Source of the DNA: CAYFPS01 sp964345075
Lineage (GTDB): Bacteria; CAIWAD01
Assembly: GCA_964345075.1 (NCBI GenBank)
Contig: CAYFPS010000007.1
Span: 1-64,000 of the forward strand
Direction: 5' to 3'
Length of the DNA stretch: 64,000 bases
Below, piece by piece: positions 46,357 to 55,754 of the stretch. The notes under the pieces are model-generated. The model worked only from the letters and a program-made list of their open reading frames with translations. It ran no database searches and was not told where the DNA came from. The position numbers and the translations under genes were made by a program. The stretch's first letter is position 1. Every line of letters starts with the position of its first letter.

Positions 46357-46397
46357 GTGGGCAAAGCAGGCTCGGCCGAGCGGAAGAATCTGCCCAC
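46357..46397. other. Inverted repeat between fliM and DUF1189 genes
   Basis: GTGGGCA (46357-46363) and TGCCCAC (46391-46397) flank a palindrome GCTCGGCCGAGC (46370-46381). It could be a terminator-like stem beyond the DUF1189 stop (no T-run) or an operator for fliM. The rest of 46219-46401 shows nothing else clear. Confidence 0.5.
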
Positions 46398-46401
46398 AGA
46401 C

Positions 46402-47166
46402 TCAGCCAAGCTCAGTGGCCAGCCGGGCGAGCACGCCCTGACCCAGACGAAAGGCATTGGGCAGGCTAAGCAGCAGATACCAGACCGGCAGCCAGTAAAC
46501 ATGCACTCCCAGAAAGATCACCAGCGATAGTAGCAGGGCGGCAGGCAGCTGAGCCAGGCTGGCAATGCGCCAACCGAGGGTCTTTTCCGTGGCGATGCCC
46601 TGTCGATCCGCCCAGGCCCGGAACATGGTGGCCGTGATGCTGCCCAGAATCCAGGTCATTAGCCAGATCAAGAGCAAGGCTAATGGGAAAACAACCCAGG
46701 TGGCCACTTTGCGCGGAAGGCTCTCGACGATTTCGACCAGCCTCTCGCGCGTCAACTCCAGATCGATGCCTTCGTAGCTCTGCCATGCTGGCTGACCATC
46801 AGCGCCCATCACACGAAAACGACCACGACCCAGCACGAGCAGGGCATCATCAAGATTGCTGGCGAGTTCCATGTCGGGGGCCAGCACCAGCAGCGGCTTG
46901 CCGGCCTCGTCGCTGATCACGACAGGCTCGCTCAGTTCGGGTTCGGTGCGAAGTTTGCCCTGGGAAATAAAGATGTGCGGCAACCCTTCCGACCAGGCTT
47001 CACCTTCCGGAAGCAATTCGCGCAGATCACCCGCAACCTGAAGGGCCAATGGAATCGCAAGCAGCAGTGCGAAAAAGAGGCGTAACTGTCCGAAGCCAAC
47101 TCTTTCGCTCTTGAGGATTCTGTCGACTGCTGCCTGATCACCAAAGAGAATGCCTAAAAGCTTCAT
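46402..47166 (-). CDS. DUF1189 family membrane protein
   Basis: The 254-aa protein has an N-terminal membrane helix (about 28-46), a soluble domain (about 50-150) and a C-terminal bundle of three or four helices (about 160-245, WVVFPLALLLIWLMTWI). This is the DUF1189 pattern. No function is established that I know of. It follows the flippase gene by 9 bp and closes the aroB-aroQ-repeat-protein-flippase operon. Confidence 0.78.
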   Translation of the reverse strand: MKLLGILFGDQAAVDRILKSERVGFGQLRLFFALLLAIPLALQVAGDLRELLPEGEAWSEGLPHIFISQGKLRTEPELSEPVVISDEAGKPLLVLAPDMELASNLDDALLVLGRGRFRVMGADGQPAWQSYEGIDLELTRERLVEIVESLPRKVATWVVFPLALLLIWLMTWILGSITATMFRAWADRQGIATEKTLGWRIASLAQLPAALLLSLVIFLGVHVYWLPVWYLLLSLPNAFRLGQGVLARLATELG

Positions 47167-47175
47167 GACAACCCC

Positions 47176-48693
47176 CTACCTGACAAGCTCGCCCATGCGG
47201 CGCTTAAGTTCACCGCCCGGCAATTGAAGCCCAAGATACACCACAGCATGCAGAATCCCGGCGCATAACAGGTCTTCCAGTGGTGACTGCCCGATGAGAA
47301 CTCCACCAAGCGCGGCCAGTCCGGCCAGCAGCGCCAGCCTGGCACTGCGCATCAATTCTCCGGGTGGCAACAGAGCTGAAAGCGGCATGGCAAGGGTGCG
47401 ACGAATCAGCCAGATGAAGACAAACAGCTCAACCATGGTGGCCACGGCTGTGGCCCAGGCCGGTCCGGGCATGCCCATCAGGCGCACCCACCAAAGGCTT
47501 AAGGCCATATTGAGCAGCAGATCACCCACTGCAATCAGAAAGACCAGACGCTGTTTGCCCAGGGTGTTGAGGACCTGGCCGTAATACATCAGGCGCAGCG
47601 GGAAGACCAGCAGGTAAATGCGGAAAGGCAAGGCGCTGGCCGCATAGGCCGGTCCCCAGAAGAAAAGATAGAGTGCGTCGGCTGTGACAAAGAGCAGCGT
47701 GAATAGGGGAAAGATCAGCCAGGCCAGGCGCGTGACGCCACTGGCCAGCAGTTTTGCCATGCCAGCCTGATCGCCCTCGTACTGCAGGCGGGAAAGCCGG
47801 GGCAGCATGACGGCCGTTACGCTGCCCACCAGCACACTGACGAAGGGTACTTCCATCGCGCCAGCCTGGAAAATGGCGTAGACGCCCGAATCCTTGAAGG
47901 ATGCCGCCACCACATTCTTGTCCATGTACATGGCCAGATAGACCACCAGGCTGGTGGCCAGAATCGGCAGGCTGTAGGCAAGGATCTCCTTCAGCTGTTC
48001 CGTGCTTACCCTTGTCAGACGCATGGACATTTCGGGGGCCTTGAATTTCAGCCAGCCGTGATACAGGATGAATTTGAGCATACCCATCAGGGAAAGCAGC
48101 AAAAAGGCTGCGTGAATGGCAGAGCTTTCCGGGCTTGTAAAGGAGGCCCAATCAGCCAGAATAGCTGGCAGGCCCCCACGAAGTCCGCCAGCGACTGGCA
48201 GCAGCGCCACCCCCATGAAGATCAGGGCTTCGACCATCATCCAGGCGGCCAGGGCCTTGAACTTGCCCAGCAGGTTGAAGACCGCCTCCAGACTCATCGT
48301 AGCTACCATGGCAAAGCCGTAAGGCGCAAAGGCCTTTAAATGCAGGGCGAGTTCAGGGCTGCCATAAAAGCTGGCAAGGTAGGGCGCGGCCAGCCAGAGA
48401 ACCAGCGCGTAGAGCAGCCCCAGTACCGTAAGCAGGCCGTGTACATGGCTAAGCAGCCGCTGCCTGTCAGCATCGCTTTCTGCGCGGGGATAGAAGTAAT
48501 AGAGTGATTGCGGCAGGCCGAAGACAAAGAGCATGTAACTGGTGTTCAAAACCAGCCAGACCTTCTGGTATTCGGCCGTAAAGCCCGTCTGCTCAGCGAA
48601 AAGCCGTGCAATGCCCAGATTGACCAGGAGGCGGGCGATTCCGGATGCCGCTCGTCCGGTGGACAACAACAGGCTGCTGCGGGCGAGGCTCAC
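47176..48693 (-). CDS. Polysaccharide flippase-like membrane protein (MOP superfamily)
   Basis: The 505-aa protein has twelve to fourteen membrane helices and the Wzx-like N-terminus (SSLLLSTGRAASGIARLLVNLGIARLF, quoted in part). Residues near YKVWLVLNTSYMLFVFGL and VVYLAMYMDKNVVA fit oligosaccharide or lipid-linked sugar exporters. The substrate is unknown and no glycosyltransferases are adjacent. It begins in an ATGA overlap with the repeat-protein gene. The GTGATACA at 48058 is the only copy between 41.9 and 57.9 kb. Confidence 0.85.
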   Translation of the reverse strand: MSLARSSLLLSTGRAASGIARLLVNLGIARLFAEQTGFTAEYQKVWLVLNTSYMLFVFGLPQSLYYFYPRAESDADRQRLLSHVHGLLTVLGLLYALVLWLAAPYLASFYGSPELALHLKAFAPYGFAMVATMSLEAVFNLLGKFKALAAWMMVEALIFMGVALLPVAGGLRGGLPAILADWASFTSPESSAIHAAFLLLSLMGMLKFILYHGWLKFKAPEMSMRLTRVSTEQLKEILAYSLPILATSLVVYLAMYMDKNVVAASFKDSGVYAIFQAGAMEVPFVSVLVGSVTAVMLPRLSRLQYEGDQAGMAKLLASGVTRLAWLIFPLFTLLFVTADALYLFFWGPAYAASALPFRIYLLVFPLRLMYYGQVLNTLGKQRLVFLIAVGDLLLNMALSLWWVRLMGMPGPAWATAVATMVELFVFIWLIRRTLAMPLSALLPPGELMRSARLALLAGLAALGGVLIGQSPLEDLLCAGILHAVVYLGLQLPGGELKRRMGELVR

Positions 48694-51370
48694 TGAACCG
48701 CCTCCCCGGGTGAAAGCAGCCGCCGCTCCCAGAACCAGTCCGTGGGCGCCTGCTTTTCAAGCCAGTCACGGGCCGCCAGTTCATCCCGGTCGATCAACAG
48801 GCGCAGCAGTTCGCGCTGGACGGAAACTGGCCGGGTCGCGGCTGAAAGCTCAATCAACAGTTCCTGACTCTTCAGCAAGGTGTCAGCCTTAAGAGCCTTC
48901 CAGGCGGCGAGCTTGACGGGCCAATCCGGATCTGCCAGCTGATCCATCAAACTGGCGCGCAGCATGGCGCTTGAAGGCAGGCGGGAAAGTCCCCAACAGG
49001 CTGAACGCCGGACGGCGGCGGATTCTGCGGTTGTGGCCAAAAGCAGAGCCTGCTCGACCTGAGCCTTTTCCTCCAGCTGATCCAGGCGAAGGGCGATGTT
49101 CTCCAGAAGGCTGGCTTTGAGGCCATTCGTATCTGGCCCGTCAAGACCCTTAAACCAGTCAAGAAAGAGCCCGGCAGAGGCCACCTGCGGCATTTCGCCC
49201 AGTGTCCACAGAATCATGCTCTGAGCGCGCCGCAGATCCTTCAGGCTGTCGGCCGCAAGGGGCAGGGCTTCTTCCATGACCTGTCTGCCAAGCGGCAGGA
49301 TGCCCTCACCCAGCTCCTTCAGCAGGTTCTTGATCGCGTGCCACTCCCAGCTGATTCGGCTGGCCAGCAGATTTTCCTTTTGAAGAAAGTCCAGAAAGAG
49401 ATCCGGCTGCCGGGCAATCACCCGTCGGGCAATGCGGCTTTCACGGGCATAGCGAGGTTCAAGGCGGATGGCCCAGACATAGAGGCGGTCCAGGCTCCCG
49501 GTAGAATCGAAATCGGCATGCAGCTTGAGAGCAACTTCTTCAGTTGCGACTGGCTCATCCTGTTCCGCGACGGGGCGATCTTCATCCAGCCCCGTGCCAC
49601 GGAAGCTTTCCACCCAAAGGCTGTCATCGCCACCATGGCCCAGATAATGATCCTGCCCCTCCAGATCGGCGAAAAGGCCCAGACTGCCTGTGCGGCGGCG
49701 GGGATCGCCAAAAGCACGATGCTTGCGCATGCCCCGCATGGCGTAAAGGTCATTGCCAGCTTCGTCCAGCAGAAGGCCAGTGCCATTGGCGCTGCCCGCA
49801 CCCTGACTAAGGTCCCAGGCCAGATAGCTGTCGTCGCCTGCCTGATCCAGCAGCATGCCGAGGGCCAGATCGTGACCGCAGCCCTGACTGACGCCGCGGC
49901 TGACATAGACATCCTGCCCGCCCAGATCCAGCAGAAGGCCGGCCGCCAGATGAATGCCCGCACCCTGTGCGTACTGCCAGGCAGTGTAGCGATCGTTGCC
50001 CGCGCGGTCCACCAGTGCGCCCAGCGCCCACCAGTAGGCGGCACCCTGCCCGTAAATGTCGGCGCTGTAGGAGTCGTTACCGGCCAGATCGTGCAGAAGC
50101 CCGATGCCGCCGGAAAGGTCGGGCCGGCTGCCGTAGCCGAAGCCCTGCCCAAGCGTCAGGTGGTGGTCTTCGTAGCGGATCACATCCAGAAAGCGCGGGC
50201 GCANNNNNNNNNNATATACTGATCGTGGCCATCCATGTCCTGCAGAAGGGCCGCGCCGCCCACATGGCCGAAGCCCTGGGCATAAAGGCTGGCCAGATAA
50301 AGATCATCACCGCCACCGTCCACCAGTGCGGCCTGTCCCATGATGGCCGCAGCCTGGCAGAAGAGTCCGGCCTGAAAGCTGTCCTGACCTTCGCTGTCCA
50401 GAAGCAGGGCCACACCGCCCAGCGCAGCCGCCTGGGAGCGAAAATCGCCCAGGTACTGATCGTTACCCTTCAGGTCCAGCAAGACGGAAAGCCCGCCCAG
50501 GGTCTGGGCCGGCCCGATTTCGCCGCTGGCGCGGTAGAGGTCGTTACCATCCAGATCCATCAGCAGGGAAAGGCGACCGCGACTGCTGGCCGCCCCGGAG
50601 CCGTAGATGTCATCCCCACCCAGATCAATCACAATCGGCGGCAGCGCGCCTTCGTAGCGATTGTCCGCCTGTGAACCCACCAGAAGCAGGCTGTCGGCAT
50701 GATGCACGAGTCCGTAGCGCGAGTCCTCAAAGACAGGTCTGGCAGCGAGCTCTTCCACCAGCTGTGGCAATTCCGTCCAGAGCTGATCGATTTGTTGAAG
50801 GCAGCTTGCCAGCCGGGCTGGCTCCGGCAGACGGGCAACTTCGAGCCTGGCCTTGCGCTCCAGGGCTTCCCGGCGGCTGGCCCTTTCCAGACTGTCCTGA
50901 ACAAACAGATCCGCTCCGTCGTAGTCGGCCTCTTCCTGGATCAGGGGCAGCAGGTCGCGCTCCAGTGCCTGACAATCCTCCTCTTCCAGAAAGCGTATGG
51001 CGGCCAGCTGCTGAAGATTTTTCAGGCGACGACGCCAGTGTGGCCTGCCCGGCGCTTCCCCTTCCTGCTCTTCAATGACACAGGCATCAGGCCTGCTGCC
51101 AAGCCTAAGCAGCCCGGCATGGAGCTCGCCCAGGCGGCGCATTGCGGCAAAATCCCGGCAAAGCGAGTCGGCCAGCAGATCCAGCCGCCTGCCCTCCACC
51201 AGCACTTCATTCACCAGCAGCAAGCGAAGACTGTCGGTCTCATCGGGCAGAAGGGGCTGGTTCAGATCGGAGAGCTGAAGATTGGCCGCGTCAAGCAAGC
51301 GCGTGACGCCATCGGCGAAGGCCGGGCCGCTTGAAAACAGCAGCAGAAAAAGCAGCAGAAAAAGCCTCAG
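48690..51370 (-). CDS. Exported D-x-x-G-x-D-x-Y repeat protein with HEAT-like C-terminus, split by a gap
   Basis: Coding on both sides of ten N (50204-50213) belongs to one gene. In-frame sequence upstream of the first TTG encodes a signal peptide (LRLFLLLFLLLFSSGPAFA), so the start is probably the CTG at 51370, overlapping the aroQ stop as CTGA. An N-terminal helical domain is followed by about twelve 24-26-residue repeats with L-x-D-x-x-G-x-D-x-Y and a trailing QGxG, then a C-terminal half (from about 49500) with HEAT-like helical repeats. I do not recognise the family. The repeats look like a beta-solenoid; Asp/Asn turns could bind metal. Function is unknown. Confidence 0.75.
50204..50213. 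other. Assembly gap (10 N) inside the repeat-protein gene
   Basis: The frames on either side do not match across the ten N, so the true length is unknown. The gap falls in the middle of the D-x-Y repeat array, where repeats may have collapsed. Confidence 0.98.
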
Positions 51371-51801
51371 CTGGCAGCCTCCCGCTTTTGCAGAAGCCAG
51401 CGCGTGGCGGCCCGGTAACCTTCCATACCCATGCCGCTGATGACGACATCGGCCGCATGGGCCGTAATCAACAATTGCCTGAAATCTTCCCTGGCATGAA
51501 CTTGACTGATATGGACTTCCACAACCGGATTATTGGCATCAAGCAGGGCATCATGCAGACTGACACTGCTGTGCGCCAGCCCGCCAGGATTGATCAGGAT
51601 CCCGTCCGTCTTCTCCCGCTGACGCTGAATTTCATCGATCAGTTCACCTTCGTGATTGCTCTGAAAGTGCTGCCAGTGAACTTCCGGAAAAGCCCTGGCC
51701 AACTCTTCTTCAAGCTCCTTCAGGGTAAAGGCGCCATAGTGCTTCGCCTCGCGCTGGCCCAGCAGGTTCAGGTTGGGGCCGTGCAGTACCAGGATTCTCA
51801 T
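51367..51801 (-). CDS. aroQ: 3-dehydroquinate dehydratase, type II
   Basis: The 144-aa enzyme converts 3-dehydroquinate to 3-dehydroshikimate. It shows LVLHGPNLNLLGQREAKHYG (quoted in part; Tyr of the lid), NPGGLAHSSVSLHDAL and EVHISQVHAREDFR with the catalytic His/Arg. The usual Asn in the last motif is Gln here. ATG at 51801 overlaps the aroB stop as ATGA; the longer frame to 51978 lies in aroB. aroB feeds it directly in the shikimate pathway. Confidence 0.95.
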   Translation of the reverse strand: MRILVLHGPNLNLLGQREAKHYGAFTLKELEEELARAFPEVHWQHFQSNHEGELIDEIQRQREKTDGILINPGGLAHSSVSLHDALLDANNPVVEVHISQVHAREDFRQLLITAHAADVVISGMGMEGYRAATRWLLQKREAAS

Positions 51802-52886
51802 GCAAACCTCGCCAGCAGATCCTGCCAAAGAGAGCGCAGTTCTCCCGTACCCAAACTGCCGGGCTGAACATGGCCGGGGCCCGCCAGCAGGATTAGCCTG
51901 AGTTCGCCCGCTTCGTTTTTCTTGTCCTGTTTCATCCATTCCATAAGGGAATCGACATCGTCGCATTCCGCCGGCCATTCAATTTCCAATTGACGAATGA
52001 CACGCATCAGGCGCCGATCCAGCTCTTCCGCACGGCTGGCTGAAAGCAGGCCGGAACGGGCAGATGCCAGCACGGCCGCCAGCATGCCAATCAGCACCGC
52101 CTGCCCATGGGCGATTTCCCCTTCCGACTCGGCCTCGAGCGCATGGGCGAAACTGTGTCCCAGATTCAGCAGACGGCGCGGGCCACGATCTTCCAGATCC
52201 AGACTGACCACACGGGCTTTGCATTCAACAGCACGGCGAATGTGCTCTGAAAGTGCCGCATGCTCCACATCCAGCAGCTGGGGCAGGCTCTCCTCCAGTT
52301 CCTGCGCCCAGGCGTCATCATCCAGCCAGGCCATTTTCAGCAGTTCGCCAAAGCCGCTGGCCCATTCGCGCTGCGGGAGCGTCTTGAGGAAGCCGGTGTG
52401 GATCCAGACATGGCGGGCCGGATAGAAGCTGCCCACGCTGTTCTTGACACCCCCGAAATTGATGCCGGTTTTGCCGCCGACAGAAGCATCGACCATGGCA
52501 AGCAGGCTGGTCGGAACAAAATAGAAGGGCACGCCGCGCTTCCAGAGCGAAGCGGCCAGCGCGGAAAGGTCGCCGCACATGCCGCCGCCAAAGGCCACCA
52601 GCGGACAGTCTCGCCCCATGGCCAGACGATGCATTTCGGCAAGCATGGAAAGCAGGTTGGCGCTGTTTTTGGAAGTGTCCCCAGCCGGCAGAATCCAGCT
52701 GGCGTGCTCCCAGCTGTCGTGCAGGGAGTCCAGCCAGGCGCGCTGGGCACGGGCAACATGGGCGTCGCTGCACAGCAGGCGCGGCCCGGGGGCCTGGCCC
52801 AGTTCCTTCAGCAGTGCTTTCAGGGGTTCATCGGTAAAGCTTATGGTGGACGAAAGGGTTGAACGGTGCAGGCTCAGCTCTAGCAT
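51798..52886 (-). CDS. aroB: 3-dehydroquinate synthase
   Basis: The 362-aa enzyme cyclises DAHP to 3-dehydroquinate using NAD and a metal. Visible motifs are the glycine loop VAFGGGMCGDLSALAA, the PTSLLAMVDASVGGKTGIN block, the metal-binding LLNLGHSFAHALE, and HGQAVLIGM. First gene of a coupled run aroB-aroQ-repeat protein-flippase-DUF1189 on the minus strand. Confidence 0.95.
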   Translation of the reverse strand: MLELSLHRSTLSSTISFTDEPLKALLKELGQAPGPRLLCSDAHVARAQRAWLDSLHDSWEHASWILPAGDTSKNSANLLSMLAEMHRLAMGRDCPLVAFGGGMCGDLSALAASLWKRGVPFYFVPTSLLAMVDASVGGKTGINFGGVKNSVGSFYPARHVWIHTGFLKTLPQREWASGFGELLKMAWLDDDAWAQELEESLPQLLDVEHAALSEHIRRAVECKARVVSLDLEDRGPRRLLNLGHSFAHALEAESEGEIAHGQAVLIGMLAAVLASARSGLLSASRAEELDRRLMRVIRQLEIEWPAECDDVDSLMEWMKQDKKNEAGELRLILLAGPGHVQPGSLGTGELRSLWQDLLARFA

Positions 52887-53261
52887 TCGCAGGGGCTCGT
52901 TTTTTACAGGTTTCCAGAAAGTAAGAAGATGAAGCCGCTTTCCGGGCAGAAAGGCCCTTATGGGACAAGGCCTTTTTTCGGCATGATTGCTGCAATCTGC
53001 CCCCCATGATCAAGCTGTCAAAAGCCAGGGCATCTTGTCAGCAGGCCCTTCAGCAAAAGGCAAGGCGCCTTGAGCAGGAGGTCCGGGAGCGCCATGGCAA
53101 CAACTCTGCCTCCGCGGCAAAACTCTGTCGGCTTCTGGTGAATCGGCTTCGCCGTAAAGCTGCATTTCGAATGCCCTGATCCGGGCAAATGACTTGCACT
53201 TTCAAGTCGCAGTTGATACTTTTCCCGACTTGAAGCGAAAACAAAGACCAAGGATAGAACC
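52887..53261. other. Intergenic region between aroB and rpmB
   Basis: About 375 bp. It holds a plus-strand terminator-like hairpin (52951-52978) with no recognised gene before it, a possible rpmB promoter (CTTGCA near 53190 and ATACTT about 17 bp later), and the rpmB ribosome-binding site AAGGA. Nothing else is recognised. Confidence 0.55.
52951..52978 (+). terminator. Orphan terminator-like hairpin
   Basis: AAGGCC (52951-52956) pairs with GGCCTT (52969-52974) and is followed by a run of T on the plus strand. It points away from any known plus-strand gene, 65 bp before which aroB starts on the other strand. A short RNA from this region is possible. Confidence 0.5.
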
Positions 53262-53447
53262 ATGAGTCGAGTCTGCCAGATCTGCGGTAAGGGCCCCATG
53301 AGCGGCAACAAGGTCTCTCACGCCAACAACCATACCAAGAGGCGCTTCCTGCCCAACCTTCAGACCGTGCACGCCCGCGTGGATGGCGAACGCCGCAAGA
53401 TGCGCGTCTGCACCTCCTGCATTCAGGCAGGAAAGATCGAGAAGTAA
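53262..53447 (+). CDS. rpmB: 50S ribosomal protein L28
   Basis: The 61-aa protein begins MSRVCQICGKGPMSGNKVSH and matches L28 in size and sequence, with zinc-ribbon cysteines C5/C8 and a later CTSC pair. AAGGA lies 7 nt before the ATG. It is a single-gene unit closed by the hairpin at 53466-53495. Confidence 0.96.
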   Translation: MSRVCQICGKGPMSGNKVSHANNHTKRRFLPNLQTVHARVDGERRKMRVCTSCIQAGKIEK

Positions 53448-53465
53448 GGCGCTTTCAGCCATGAA

Positions 53466-53495
53466 AAAGGGCCCCGCCATGGTGGGGCCCTTTTC
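53466..53495. terminator. Terminator between rpmB and the Clp-like gene
   Basis: GGGCCCCGCC and its near-complement GGTGGGGCCC form a stem with CAT-ATG loop, followed by TTTTCTTG on plus and preceded by AAAAA, so it can serve both rpmB and the convergent gene whose stop is at 53514. Confidence 0.9.
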
Positions 53496-53513
53496 TTGTT
53501 TTCACTTGCGGCT

Positions 53514-55754
53514 CTATTTGGCCGCCCGCTGCTCCACCTGGAACTGAATCGCATCGCCATCAAGCTGCACGCGAATGTTCAGGGCATGACCTTCAGCAGC
53601 CAGAATCTCTTCATTGACCCTTTCGGCCACTTGTTCTTCAAATCCCTTGTCGACCAGTTTGGCACTGGCAATCCGGCCGCTGGTCCTGTGTGCCAGCCAC
53701 TCGGCAACCCCTTCATCCAGCTGAAGCTCGTGGCCCAGCCGTCCCAGCTTTTCCTTGAAGGCGGGCACAATGCGCTCCTGCAGGATTTCCAGAAGATCCG
53801 CTTCGGACAAGGGCTGGAAGATGACCAGCTTGTCCACATTGGAAAGCAGGCCGGGCGAGAAGTATTCACGCAGGGCTTCCAGACTGGCTCCAGAAGCGGC
53901 GTCTGCCCCTCCCTGCTGGAAACCGATGCTACTTTTGTGCTCCATGCCGATCAGGTCTGAGAGCAGCACGACGGTCATGTCCGCCACGGGCAGCTGCTGG
54001 CCGGAAGCATCACGCAGCATGCCTTCTTCAAAGCCTTTGAGGAAATAGCTGAGCACCTCGCCAGCGGCAAATTCGATGTTTTTCAGAATCAGCACGCGAC
54101 GCGGATCACTTCGCAGGCGATCCAGCAGGCTGTGCGTGGGATAGCCTTCTTCCTGCCCGCCAAAACGGCCGACAATCCGCTGCAGGCTTTCCGCCTCCTG
54201 AAACTCGCTCAGCTCCACGAGAAAGGGTTCGTTGCCGTAGACAAGCCGGGAGAGTTCGGTGGCAAACAGCTGCTTGCCAACTCCCGATGGGCCGGCAAAG
54301 AGGAAAACACCGTCGGGACGCTCGGGATTCAGGTCCAGATCGCTCTTCATGAAGCGGATTGTGCGGCAAACCTCGGCAATGGCATTGTCCTGACCGATGA
54401 TGCGCGCCTGCAGCGCCTCCTCCAGATGCTGCAGCTTCTCCTTGCGATCCGGAAAACGATCGTCACGCTTGCCCGTGATCCTGGCCAGCGCGGTGCGCAA
54501 AACGGACTCCCAGCTGGGCGGACAGCTACCCTCTTCCAGCGCCAGAATGGAAAGAGCCACATCCAGCAGGATCAGCGCCTTCTTGGGAAACTGCATGCCG
54601 CGAATGTGCTCGTCGGCCATTTCCACCACCTGCTCAAGCTGCGATTCGGATAGCTCGACGCCGTACTGCTCTTCAAAGCGCTCCTTGACGGTAGCGAGAA
54701 TCTGCACAGCCTCGCCCCGGCCCAGCGATTTGATGTAGAGCGGACTCATCCACTCTTCAAATTGTGGATTGCCCTTGTAGACGCGATTGTAGAAGTCCAC
54801 ATCGGCCAGCAGCACAAAGTGCAGCTTCTTCAGTTTGAGCATGCCCAGCAGGCGCTGCAAAAATTCCTGCAACATGGCATTGCCGCTGCCCAGCAGGTGC
54901 TGAATGCCATCGACCACCATGATGATTTCCGTGTGTTGCTCGAGAAATCCCTGCAGCATGGCGAAGCGCTTGGCAAGATCCTGCGAACTCTGGAGATCAC
55001 GCAGGAAGACTTCATGATCGAATTCGAAAAAGCGTTTGCCGGCAAAGATCTGCGGGACCCTGCCCGCTGCCGTGTCCTCAATCAGTCGGCGCAAAACCGT
55101 GCTCTTGCCGCTGCCCGGCAGGCCGTACATCAGCAGATTCTGGCGATAGCGCCTGACCAGGACTTCCATGGCCGAGCGGCAATATTCGGGGTAATTCAAC
55201 AGCCCCTGCATCGGTTCCGAACCGAAGCGGTGATTCAGGTCCTGATCCTGAGAAAAGAGCGCGCGCAGAAAGTGCTGCTCGCCCTCGCCCTCGCGCTCCA
55301 GTTCAATCCCCAGCTTCTCCAGCGGTACAGGATAGAGCTGCTGCCAGTTGTAAAGCACCAGATGCAGAAAGTCGTCCGCGTCCAGTTCGTCTTCGTCGCG
55401 GTCGCGCTGCCAGCTCATCAGCAGCTGACGGATCAGGTCGTCGGGCGGGGGCGCCATCAGCTCGGCCTGCTCCAGCAGCGCTTTAAGCTCCGGACTCAGT
55501 TCGACCGGCTCTTCATCATCCTTTTCGCCAGCCTCCTGGGCCGCAACAGCGCTGGAGGCCTGGGTGAAATGCTTGATCAGGGCATCGCGGTGCTCGTCAT
55601 TCTTGATCAGGCCTTCCCAGAATTCCTCCAGTCCAGATTCCGGATCGAGGGCGGCAATCATGTATTCGGGCAGGCCCCAGGTGCTGCGGGTCAGCTTCAG
55701 GGCGGTGGTGGCGGCAGACTGAAAGACGTGAATCAGGGCGGCAGATAACTTCAT
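53514..55754 (-). CDS. Degenerate Clp/Hsp100-like double AAA+ protein
   Basis: The 746-aa protein has the Clp layout: N-domain-like helices (1-140), AAA-1 (about 180-420), AAA-2 (about 445-720). AAA-1 keeps Walker A GLPGSGKST (211-219) but Walker B reads VVDGIQ (281-286), with Gly in place of the catalytic Glu, and the ERRF arginine-finger region reads FEEWMSP. AAA-2 aligns with ClpB from RIIGQDNAIAEV; its P-loop is GPSGVGKQ (488-495), but Walker B LLDE is ILKN (556-559), the sensor-1 Asn is Asp (LLSDLIG), and the NRID finger is SNVD. Nucleotide binding may remain; hydrolysis and unfolding look unlikely. A scaffold or regulatory role is inference. Confidence 0.82.
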   Translation of the reverse strand: MKLSAALIHVFQSAATTALKLTRSTWGLPEYMIAALDPESGLEEFWEGLIKNDEHRDALIKHFTQASSAVAAQEAGEKDDEEPVELSPELKALLEQAELMAPPPDDLIRQLLMSWQRDRDEDELDADDFLHLVLYNWQQLYPVPLEKLGIELEREGEGEQHFLRALFSQDQDLNHRFGSEPMQGLLNYPEYCRSAMEVLVRRYRQNLLMYGLPGSGKSTVLRRLIEDTAAGRVPQIFAGKRFFEFDHEVFLRDLQSSQDLAKRFAMLQGFLEQHTEIIMVVDGIQHLLGSGNAMLQEFLQRLLGMLKLKKLHFVLLADVDFYNRVYKGNPQFEEWMSPLYIKSLGRGEAVQILATVKERFEEQYGVELSESQLEQVVEMADEHIRGMQFPKKALILLDVALSILALEEGSCPPSWESVLRTALARITGKRDDRFPDRKEKLQHLEEALQARIIGQDNAIAEVCRTIRFMKSDLDLNPERPDGVFLFAGPSGVGKQLFATELSRLVYGNEPFLVELSEFQEAESLQRIVGRFGGQEEGYPTHSLLDRLRSDPRRVLILKNIEFAAGEVLSYFLKGFEEGMLRDASGQQLPVADMTVVLLSDLIGMEHKSSIGFQQGGADAASGASLEALREYFSPGLLSNVDKLVIFQPLSEADLLEILQERIVPAFKEKLGRLGHELQLDEGVAEWLAHRTSGRIASAKLVDKGFEEQVAERVNEEILAAEGHALNIRVQLDGDAIQFQVEQRAAK

